Source: Hymenopus coronatus (Eukaryota; Arthropoda; Insecta; Mantodea; Hymenopodidae). Taken from it: a stretch of 64,000 nucleotides of DNA. Location of the stretch: NCBI GenBank assembly GCA_030762935.1, contig CM060900.1, forward strand, positions 286,458,784-286,522,783, read 5' to 3'. The stretch's first letter is position 1. Every line of letters starts with the position of its first letter. The position numbers were made by a program, and so were the translations under genes. This document shows positions 55,334 to 64,000 of the stretch, one piece after another. The notes under the pieces are model-generated. The model did not search any database, was not told where the DNA came from, and saw only the letters and a list, made by a program, of their open reading frames with translations.

Positions 55334-57488
55334 ATGGACGATAGTGTATTAATTGAAGCTGTCCGGGCTAGGCCTGAAATATATGACAAAAGTCATGCGG
55401 CTTTCAAGAGTCAAGTACTCAAACAAAAGGTTTGGGAATTGATTGGAGAGACAATTAATGGTAAGTAGTTTGTTTGTTACACCATAAAAGTAAATTTGCT
55501 CATTCTCATTAGAAAGATTTTATGGAAAACATTGTTAAAATAAATATGTTTAGGTATCAGAAATGACATTCTAAATACTAGATGTAAGACAGAGCAGAAA
55601 ATTATGCGAAAACTCCCACTGCTAGTAAACATTATTGCTGCAAAGCACACCCAGTGTGATCTGCGCATAGGGTGACCAACCGTCCAGCTTTTGTCGGGCA
55701 TGTTTTCCTTTTTACAAATTTTCTTCGCGTCTGGCAGGACTTGAAATATTCCTGAAAATGGCTTTTTAGATCTGTTTTCCCCACTACCATTCCATCTTAA
55801 CAAAATCTGTCGCTAATATAATCAGGACCTTCTTGAGAATTATTTCTCTGGACTTTATCCATAGTTTCTTCATTCTACTGTGTATATCTTCCACAACAAA
55901 GTCTCAGGAGTTGGAAAAGCGAATAATGTTATAGTAGAAGTACATGATCTGTTAATGTGAGTACTACTTTGGTAAAAGATGAACTGAAAATTAATTCATG
56001 CCTCTTAAAAGTAAAAACAAGGATCTCGTAAATCCCTGCTTGAAAATTTCAGTAGATGAAACCTCAAGATACAAAACAGATAAAGTTTCAAGAAGTCCCT
56101 CTTTGTCATAAATATGTACAATGCAAAGGTGTGCACATAGACGATTGTAAACTATTTGAGTAAAGCGCAACCTCAGCCTAGCCCAATATTGAGGGCCCTA
56201 AGCCGCAAGGCGTAGCTGGGTGATGTTTTCTTTGACAAAGTGTAGCTATGGGATTGACCGATCTAAAATCCAAATCATGTGCATGCCAAGTACAGCAAAA
56301 ATGCCACTGTATTATAAGTTCTGCAAAGATATACCACCATTTGTGATGTATGATTAAATTTTAACAATAGATAAGCGTTGTGATTTTTTAAAAATGTCAA
56401 ACGTATAGAAAAATGTGCTGAGTTATTAAACATTTTAGCTTTATGTCGCTATCACAGCTAGAAATACAGCGACTGAAAGTGTGTTTTCTCTAATTAATGA
56501 TCAATGGAAAAAAGAAAGAAGGCACTTTGTGACAGAAGCATTAAGGGTGTCATGGTGGTAAAACATAATTTCAAAAACTATGCATGGAATTTAACAATAT
56601 GTTAAAAGAACAATTTTTCACTTCTGCAAAAGTTGGTGGTGTTGATGAGTATAAAACGACTTCTATGGCTTCAGCATGTTCTTCTACAAAAGGTACATAA
56701 GAGTAATGTAATATTGTAACTTTTACTCCTCCATTTATGTGAAAATCCCTTTTTTACACATTTGAAAACTCCCACCTGGTCACCCTATCTGCACGTCTAA
56801 ACCCCAAATCCCTGGAACAGCGTTCACTAGCAGCGTGAGTGGAACCCAAATTATATGTTTAGTAATCTTCAATTTCCATGTTTGTATTTCAGCATCATCA
56901 TCTGAATGTTCAGCACGGTGGAACACATTAAGAGCAAGGTATTTGAAAGAAAACAGACAGCTGGAACAAGAAGGCAGAAGTGGATTCCATGCATCCGGAT
57001 GCCCAGTGTGGATTCGTTTGGAGGCAATGGGTTTCCTGTATGGACACATCAGGAAAAGAAAATCAGTGAGCAATTTACCAAATTTTAACGCCCCTTCAGC
57101 AACATCTGCAGACACAGATGATTTCATGATAGGAGATTACACATTAGAAACTTCACTGACTGAGAGTGATATTGTGGAAGCTACAACAAGTGGTGCTTCA
57201 AATCTCCCTGCCTCAGCTGTAGCTGCCTCATTGCCATATATGGGTCCATAAGGCAAATGCAAGAGAGCTAAAGTGGATGGGACTGAACAGCTCTTCTGGG
57301 AAACGCTGGCAAATTTCAACAACTCCTTGGCCACCTCTGTACATTCTGGTGATGATGTGGACAGTTTAATTGGGAAAAATTTAGAAATGTGCCTGAAAAG
57401 TGTTGGCAACAAAGAGTGGAAACTGCAGTTTAGGAAAAGGTTCAGGGAGTTGATTCAGGAATGTGAGGAGGCTGTTTTGTTAGAATAA
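55334..57488 (+). pseudogene. Harbinger MADF-domain protein, one nonsense codon
   Basis: Exon 1 (55334-55460) encodes MDDSVLIEAVRARPEIYDKS and FKSQVLKQKVWELIGETIN. Exon 2 (from 56893) joins in phase 1 and reads SSSECSARWNTLRARYLKEN, then GCPVWIRLEAMGFLYGHIRK. This is a MADF domain: W-E-I, C--RW--LR, and the final aromatic L-FL block. The acidic/Thr-rich middle ends in a TAA at 57249-57251, but the same frame stays open after it for 79 codons. They carry a BESS-like end, with KLQFRKRFRELIQECEEAVL. One mutation therefore stops an otherwise intact 240-residue protein. In Harbingers this second protein binds DNA and helps bring the transposase to the ends. Splice sites are GTAAGT and tttgtatttcag. 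Confidence 0.85.
55668..56787 (+). mobile_element. hAT-derived element inside the MADF intron
   Basis: 1120 bp. The ends are inverted: TAGGGTGACCA at the left and TGGTCACCCTA at the right. The flanking 8-mers are TCTGCGCA and TCTGCACG; both could come from TCTGCGCG by CpG decay, so an 8-bp duplication is likely. The interior has hAT-like remnants: a C-terminal block NTATESVFSLINDQWKKERR (about 56465-56525), where S-ERVFS-----W is usual. The rest is too decayed to order. It lies in the intron of the Harbinger MADF gene and inserted after the Harbinger arrived. Confidence 0.8.
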
Positions 57489-57544
57489 GTTTTCATGTTT
57501 TGTTAGCATAAGTTTTCATGTTTTGTTTGCATAAGTTTTCATGT
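57485..57544 (+). repeat. 23-bp tandem repeat after the MADF stop
   Basis: ATAAGTTTTCATGTTTTGTT plus AGC or TGC occurs at 57485-57507 and 57508-57530, then a partial copy to 57544. The repeat overlaps the MADF stop codon. Confidence 0.9.
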
Positions 57545-59146
57545 ATATTATATACTTTTAAGTTTTAGAGCAAATATAAAACCAATTCGCAAAACTTTCA
57601 TTATTTACAGTCTTTTACAACAGTTAAAGGACATGTGAATATAAGCTATTTAGATATTTGTGTTATAAACAAAAGTATTGCATAGCTGTTTCATATTTAA
57701 ATTCCTCTACGTTAATATGCATTTGAGTGCAGTACTTTTTTATGGTTTACATCATTGCTGTTGTTTTGGTGCATGTTTTTTTACTTCATTTTGGTAGTTT
57801 AGCTAATAATTCCCTTCCTACAATTTTTATTGCAAAATTATTCAATGTCTCCCTTATTGTTGTTCTTAAGTAATTGTCATTACTTCTCAAATTATATGTA
57901 TATTACTATTCTTTTGATGCCTTTTATGCAAAATAGTTTCTATACTTCTGCCTATGCATGGAACAGTAAAAGCTTTTAGGTTCTTAAAGAAGCTTCTGCA
58001 CATTTATTATTTATCTTACCTATTATTACAACTGTTTTTTTAATTTTAAAACTTTTTCCATTTCTCTGCATTGTTTAATGCCATAGGTGATATAGGTACA
58101 TAGTAAATCAGTGTCATGGTTTTGCTATCCATCATCTTGCTTATCCATCTCATTACATATAGGCCTTTATTAATATACCAATAAATAATTGTCACTAAAC
58201 TTCACTCATCTTAGTGAATAAATTCAAAAGAACATGAATTTCTCATTTACATTTTTGTCAATCATTTGAGAAAGGTTTGTAATATTTATCTTATATATAC
58301 TTTCACCTTCTGTTGTTAATTTTATGCTATTTGAATTGGAAATGCTTATAAACTATACTTTTCTACATTTGCACTGTTAATACAGATGAGAAATTGTATT
58401 ACTAAATTTACTTCTTGCCTCAAAACAAAGGATTGGCTATTCACAAGTCTATGTATCTAATCATTAAACTGACTTTTCAACATTTTTCAGTAAATGGTAA
58501 TTACATTTTTCTTGCAGAAATTAGAATGGCAAATTTCATTATCTTAAATGTTGAAATAAAATAAGCAAAACTTCATAAATTAGTTTCACTATTTGTAAGA
58601 AAATATGTCTATACAGGCAAAGCAAACTAATAGCAGTAATGAAATACTTATTACTTGCTATTACAGAAAAATTTTTAAAAACATTTGCTCCCTTATATCA
58701 AAATATATGTGTCAACAGTTTTGATAACATTTACAAACAATACCATGCCATGAGCTACCCATTGAGACACAAGTTGTTAACGGTTTTCTGTAGTAACAGT
58801 TTGATATCTGTGCTTGTTTAATATGCACATTGTGCCCTGATTCTCTTGTTTTACAGTCATGTAAGTGAGGAGTTCCAGAAAAATGTTTTTTTCTTATAAA
58901 ATTAACCTGAAATACCTTGCATACTTAAAAAACTTGTTTTAAGTACAACTAATTCAATACTGAAGTAAAACTGATTTAGTGAGAGTAAGCACCAAATTGT
59001 GTTAAAATGCAGGTATTTACAGCTAAACATTAGAGTTTGGGGTTTGTGCAAACAGGAAACTAATATTTATTACAACACTTTTATTTATAAAGTAGTTACA
59101 AAACAAAAATCTTAATTATTATAGCACTTTTGCCTTAAACTTAATT
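57545..59146. other. Harbinger interior, non-coding
   Basis: This lies between the tails of the two convergent genes. It is AT-rich, with only short open frames. The convergent 3' ends probably share this stretch for polyadenylation; AATAAA-like signals occur, but none is decisive. Confidence 0.5.
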
Positions 59147-62100
59147 TTAGTTTCCTTGGCGGAATTTTACAATGTCATTCTGCCATAGCAAAACTGCTTT
59201 ATTATTTAAAAAGGTCCTTAGGGTACTTCTTTGCTCAAAAACTTGTGGTGATGCATTTCTTGAGCCAAAACATTGGCCTGGAGTAATTGCTCCAATTTCA
59301 CCACCTACAATGTCATGCCACTCACCCTTCACAATTTCTCCTGTGGGAAGCTCAAAGTCTACAAATTGCGGAGGGCAGTATTCATTATACAACTTGCTGT
59401 CAGCTGTCTTCCGTAAAAAATGATGCAAGCATGTTGCGCTTTGAACTATATTAATAACATTTTCTACTGAAGCAATTATGGGCTGACAGAAGATTCTCCA
59501 TTGGGCAACTAAAATTCTGAATGCATTTACAATTACCCTTCTGGCTTGACTTAATCTGTAATTAAATACTGCCTCCTCATGTGAACTGCACCTTCCTGCA
59601 TGTGGTTTCATCAGGTATTTCTTCATTGGAAATGCAGCATCACCAAAAAGGGAATATGGCATATCAATTTCTATGTTGGGTAGGTAGCTAGATGGAGGAA
59701 TGTTCATGAATTTTCCTTTAATCTTTTTCCCAGCTCAGAATCATTAAACACTCCACCATCACCCTGCGACCCTTCGGCACTGATATCCACGACAATGAAA
59801 TTGTAATCTGAATCACAGACGGCAAGCAGGATTATAATAAAGTGTTTCTTATAATTAAAAAACACACTTTGCAAAGCTTGTGGTGCCTGTACTTGAATGT
59901 GTTTACCATCAATTGCTCCAATCCAATGTGGAAACTGCCAATTATGCCAGAATTCACTTGCCACATTTTGCCATTCTTCTTCATTTGATGGATACTTCAC
60001 AAACACTGGCAGCAGCACAGCCACTATTGCTGTTGTAGTCTCGGAGAGAATACAGGATACAGTACTTTGAGCACATCTGTAAGCAAAACTCAAAGTTCGT
60101 TGACTGTCTCCAGCAGCAAGGTATCTCAATGCCATTCTCAATCTTTGGGAAGGAGTGAGGGCTGTGTGTATGTCACGTTTCTTTATCACTGGACCAACAA
60201 GGTTTAGTAGATATTCAAACCTGAAAAAACAAATGTGTGTCAGCATAATAAATGTATACAATAAAACTCTTAAGTGAAGCTCTGTTTTTGATTTTATATA
60301 ACTAACTGATGTTAGCATGCATTATGGACTGTGCTAAAGTCACAATGAAATGTATGCACATGTACCTTTCACAAAATCATTCAATTTATTCTTATGAAAA
60401 TATAGTATTCTTAATTCATACGGTGGAGAGGGGGGTACTAATGGGATGGTGCACAGAAATTAGAAATATCTCCTTTTACCTTTTAACAGTTTGAGAAATG
60501 TCACATAACAAGAGTTTGCTATTCTGACAAATTTGATTATTACCAAAATCTTCATAGGATGAATATTTTAGTTATTCATGTAGAATATCCTAATGAGTTG
60601 ACAGCTTTGGTAGTTCTGTGGCAGATGAGCTATTATAATAAGGGAAAACAAAAGCTATATTAACCAATATTTAAAAACAAAATCAAAGTATTTAACTATA
60701 CTATGTAAGATAGTCCTTGATGTGCACATGCTTACTTATGAGCTAATTACAATTTAGTTTGGTACAATTTTACAGTACTAGGGTTTAATTTTGAATGCAG
60801 TATATATTCATTAAGTACTTTGGGGAGGGATTGTATATTTTGCCAACACTAATTTGGATACTTTTAACACATATTTTGTTGAGTTCACAGAGTTTATTGA
60901 AATTTGATTGGTTAATTTTATATATAGGAGTGGAGATCTTTATTGTGTATTAAATTCTGTGGGTCAAAAGGAGACTTTAGTTACTATTACTGCATAAACC
61001 CGACATGAAATAATACAATTCTGATGACATTACAAGTATAAATAACAGACACAACTTTGTAAAGTAATACATTTTTACTAAGTTTAGATTTTTTGGTAAA
61101 CGCCAGCAAAATACTTCCATACATGTCTCCCCTAATAATGATTAGATTAACTTGGTATTTCAATATGGTGTAGTTGTTGACACCTCAGGAGCCTGTAACC
61201 ACAAAATACAAAACTAACCCATCCAACCTAAGTAGGATGCTTTCTTTCATAGCGAAAATGACCGAAAAAAGATGAAACACATAATATTGCTTTTAAGGCT
61301 GCACTGCCAGCCTAAAGTAAAGATATAAATCTGCTATATTCATCAGATTCATCTGCTTTGCTTTGTGAGACCTGGTATGTTGACAGAAATGGTTGACAAG
61401 TAGGGGCACTAAATTTTTTATTCAACCCAGATTTTGTAGTTTTATTATTCATCCATTAGAGCCACTTTGTGGTTTTGTGTTGGTTATATACAAAGGCTGC
61501 ACTACACAACTGCAAAGCACAGTCCAAAGTGGAGAGTCCTTGGCAGAGGAATGGACTAGCCATTGGACGCAACAGCGGAGCGATGACAGGGTTTGGCTGT
61601 GGAATCTGTGTTGATAAAACCCCAATGATCCCAAGAAGTAATTTAGCAGATATCAAATCTGGACACGTTATGGAAGCTTTAACGTACCAGATTGCATAAC
61701 CTCACAATATATGTGAATTGGAGTGGAGTCAAGAGCGAAATGAATCTTCGTAGCAAGGCGATCTGAGCTGCAGGTATGCATACTTAAAACACCAGTATTA
61801 TAAACTGTTGAGTGTGCCGTTATGCGTTGTCATATACTGTATTTACACTTTCAATGTAGCCGAGTGAGACCATAAAAATGATACATAAACATATAAAGAT
61901 GCTGAGTCATCTGTGTTGTTAGATAATGCATAATAATAAATATATAAAAATTGAGTGCAATAACTAACCTTTCAGTATCCATCCTCGTATGTATGAAGAA
62001 CATTTCTGCATCACCGAAACGGAGCTCCTGAAGAAGGTTATGGCCATCTCCATACTGTATTCACCATTTAAAAATGTCTCTTACTCCACATCTTTGTACT

Positions 62101-62170
62101 CTCTTTCTTTTCATTTTGTTAGAAAAACATATCCACTGAGTAGAAATAATATACTTGCAATATCCGCCAT
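59147..62170 (-). pseudogene. Harbinger transposase (HARBI1-like), catalytic Glu lost
   Basis: Exon 1 (62170-61969) reads MADIASILFLLSG at the start and NLLQELRFGDAEMFFIHTRM at the end, with in-frame stops between. The donor AG|GTTAGT leads to exon 2 at 60220 (after ttttttcag), giving DTERFEYLLNLVGPVIKKRD. Exon 2 has LTPSQRLRMALRYLAAGDSQ, a helix-turn-helix-like region, GAIDGKHIQVQAPQAL with the first catalytic Asp, and SAEGSQGDGGVFNDSELGKR with the second. A single-base shift near 59706 moves the frame to MNIPPSSYLPNIEIDMPYSL. At 59540-59510 ARRVIVNAFRIL stands where RV-ENAFG is the rule, so the catalytic Glu is Val (GTA). Stops, a shift and the lost Glu make it dead. The intron of 1.7 kb is unassigned. 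Confidence 0.9.
60221..61968. other. Harbinger transposase intron and neighbouring interior
   Basis: This is the intron between the two transposase exons. No further gene or repeat is recognised. Open frames near 61450-61660 on the minus strand are short and not similar to anything I know. Confidence 0.5.
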
Positions 62171-62339
62171 GTCTGCCGAGGTGACGGGCACAGAAGCCAA
62201 CTAATCAGATTCATTCCCATTACGTTAATTTAAGTCGATCGTAATGGACCTTCCAGTTTAGCGATATTTCTTACTTCACGTTACGTCCCGTCATGTCAAG
62301 TTACATTAAGTAAAGTTCATTGTAATCCCAGCATGAGCC

Positions 62340-63240
62340 ATTAGTTACACTTACAACCTACAACATTGCCGTACCTCTAATGAACTCTTTGTATCCATGC
62401 TTTCCATAGTGAGGTATCATACTTTCATCAATTGCATGATTTTGCTCATGTGATCCATAACCCCTGAAGCGAACATTTATTTCATCCAGGAGTGGGCGGA
62501 CTTTTGCAAAACAAATACTTTTGTCCAAATCATCATTATTGCAGACATGGAAGTTTGAGAAGATGAAATCAAATTTATCTCCAGACATACCATTAGAGGC
62601 CAAGCCATTGTAGGAATCCTTTTCAATTTGCCAATAGATTCTTCTTCATGGTAAAACTACATAACCACTTAGAAGGAGTACTCCGATGAAAGTTGTTATT
62701 TGGTCTGGAGTGCAATCCCCTGTTTTATTTCTCTTTGCTGCATACTCATTTGTATATCGAGTTATGTCAATAACTGGCTTATCAAAAAAGTAATTGAAAT
62801 ATTCCAATGGCCTTTTACTGACTCCAGTATAATATTGTACATAAGAGGTCATTGTACTGCAAATACTGGCAGATCATTTTGCTTCCAATTCCTTGAAAAT
62901 CTATTTGCTTCACAGTCTCAGATTAATTATGAAGACGCTTTCAAGCACGTGAACAAGAGTCAAAAGTTTGTAAAGATGATCCTGATACAGATACATCATT
63001 GTTTTCAGTACGATTTGCTGCAGGTTTGTATTTTTTATTTAATTCAGCATTACTGTTCAGCTGGCTAGCTAGTATATTATCAATATTTGGGGGATCTTCA
63101 GTACCAGAATTCTCATCAGTTACATCTTCATTAGCATTTAATGGAGACATTAATGCTACATCTATTCCAGATTCAGATATGTTGTCATCTTCACATGATT
63201 TTATCATTTCAAGAAGTTCATGCAATGTGACTTTCTTCCT
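62340..63240 (-). pseudogene. piggyBac transposase, N-terminal part
   Basis: From 63225, MHELLEMIKSCEDDNISESG gives the acidic N-terminus. From 62852, TSYVQYYTGVSKRPLEYFNY and KPVIDITRYTNEYAAKRNK, then TTFIGVLLLSGYVVLP, form the first structured part. From 62603, DKFDFIFSNFHVCNNDDLDK, then FAKVRPLLDEINVRF, HAIDESMIPHYGKHGYKEFI and RG. IDESM is the first catalytic Asp block. It continues, across the Harbinger, at 54952. Each block is in a different frame. Confidence 0.85.
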
Positions 63241-63677
63241 AAAAACAGAAAATGAAGATACATGCTTGATGTCATATCATCCTAACATCCTTCTGGAAGG
63301 TTACTTAAAAATTGTTATGAATATTTGCCTGCCTTATAAGGCTAGGTCTTGGCTTTAACTTTTAGTAAGAGAAGCACTCATTCTTGAGTAATATTCTGAA
63401 ATTCAGAAGTTTTTATGTAATCATTATAGAAATATATTTACCCATTAATAGACAGGGCGATGCAATCATTCATTGTTTTCAACAGTGAAAGTTCAAAGTA
63501 CTATTCACTCACAGTTTTACAACCAACAAGGAATTCTTATATTGTCTTGAAGTGCCAACTATCCTTTATCATCTGTTAGGAACAGCCAATAATAAAACTT
63601 AAAATATCCTTCATTGTACAACAAAACTTCCCTGCATGTCATGAATCCTGGAAGGATGTTAGGATTATCTGGGTTAA

Positions 63678-64000
63678 ATTTCTAAATTTACAAGAGGCAT
63701 CCATAAACTTTACCATTAAATTTGGAAAAATGTGCTATATATATTCTATACCTCAGATCTGATAGCAATGCCATACTAAAATTTGACACAGACACACGCA
63801 CTGACAACTACATGAAGACCAGCAGTTCAAACTGTATGATGAATCTGATTGATAAATCTAGCTTTAGAAGAAACATAATACAAGCACAAAAAATAACAAT
63901 ACAGTAACAGTAGCAGCTACGGTTTGTTGACCCATAGACATGATACACATGTATCAGGCTTCATCATGTTTCATTTTTATATAGAGGTACATAATGAAAT
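63678..64000. other. Flank beyond the piggyBac, no gene
   Basis: AT-rich sequence with no recognised coding or repeat content. The expected last MTTP exon is not visible here. Confidence 0.6.

Larger units (their letters stand above)
54956..62333 (+). mobile_element. PIF/Harbinger transposon, 7378 bp
   Basis: The 3-bp duplication TGA is at 54953-54955 and 62334-62336. The ends are inverted: left TGCTGGGATTACGATGAACT and, inward from the right, TGCTGGGATTACAATGAACT, then looser similarity with TTAA and AACGTGG-rich sequence. Two genes face each other: a MADF protein on the + strand (55334-57488) and a transposase on the - strand (62170-59147), the classical Harbinger pair. Both are disabled. 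A hAT-derived element sits in the MADF intron. It lies inside the second piggyBac. Confidence 0.92.
54250..63673 (-). mobile_element. Second piggyBac, interrupted by a Harbinger
   Basis: TTAA at 54246-54249 and 63674-63677 flanks CCCAGATAATCCT at the left and, inverted, AGGATTATCTGGG at the right. AAGGATGTTAGGAT stands near both ends: at 54374 (+) and 63653 (+), with an inverted copy near 63287, acting as subterminal repeats. The net piggyBac is about 2.0 kb once the Harbinger (54956-62333) is taken out. The transposase on the minus strand is broken and lacks part of its core. Confidence 0.9.

Noticed and set aside
61449..61699. Overlapping open frames on both strands in the Harbinger interior
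   Set aside because: They are short, have no recognisable motif, and lie in the transposase intron.
50770..64000. Last coding exon of MTTP
   Set aside because: I looked for an acceptor followed by an open frame in the needed phase with a C-terminal MTTP-like reading and found none; it probably lies past 64000.

Overview
This is a eukaryotic nuclear window, AT-rich outside a few islands and almost certainly from an arthropod, most likely an insect with a large, repeat-filled genome. Four exons (3524-3805, 19073-19282, 46841-46995 and 50002-50169, all + strand) join in frame. They read as the C-terminal lipid-binding part of the large subunit of microsomal triglyceride transfer protein (MTTP/Mtp). 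No other host gene is recognisable. The upstream exons and the last coding exon are not seen here. The species cannot be fixed from the sequence; an insect with long introns is the best guess.

The MTTP introns hold stacked transposable elements. Upstream of the first exon lie a decayed DDE-like transposon protein (about 370-1770) and a tRNA-derived SINE (about 1783-2290). The 15.3 kb intron (3806-19072) holds a LINE tail (- strand), a decayed hAT transposase (6461-8430), a longer LINE on the - strand (8890-14560) split by an internally deleted Gypsy element with both LTRs (9951-11408), and a hAT element with an 8-bp target duplication (15535-18275). The 27.5 kb intron (19283-46840) holds a TTAA-flanked piggyBac (20980-23348), a second Gypsy element (24575 to about 28840, - strand) carrying a tRNA-derived SINE, and a GC-richer stack of I/R1-like LINEs with RNase H (about 28860-43180). 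A CR1/Jockey-like LINE (38309-42345) has cut the last of these in its RNase H codons. An internally deleted mariner-like element (43812-44768) and a third hAT relic (44840-46380) follow.

Downstream of the last visible exon come an AAT/ATT microsatellite (50238-50530), a 500-bp MITE with a TAA duplication (53567-54066), and a three-level nest: a piggyBac (54250-63673) contains a PIF/Harbinger element (54956-62333), which contains a hAT-derived element (55668-56787). The Harbinger still shows its two-gene layout, a MADF-domain protein and a DDE transposase facing each other, both disabled.

Every transposon protein I can read is broken by stops, frameshifts, deletions or a lost catalytic residue, so I see no active element. 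I found no CRISPR array, rRNA, free-standing tRNA gene or convincing new system. The interest lies in the clean insertion boundaries that give the order of events, the shared LINE 3' hairpin, and a few stretches of unrecognised decayed coding sequence.
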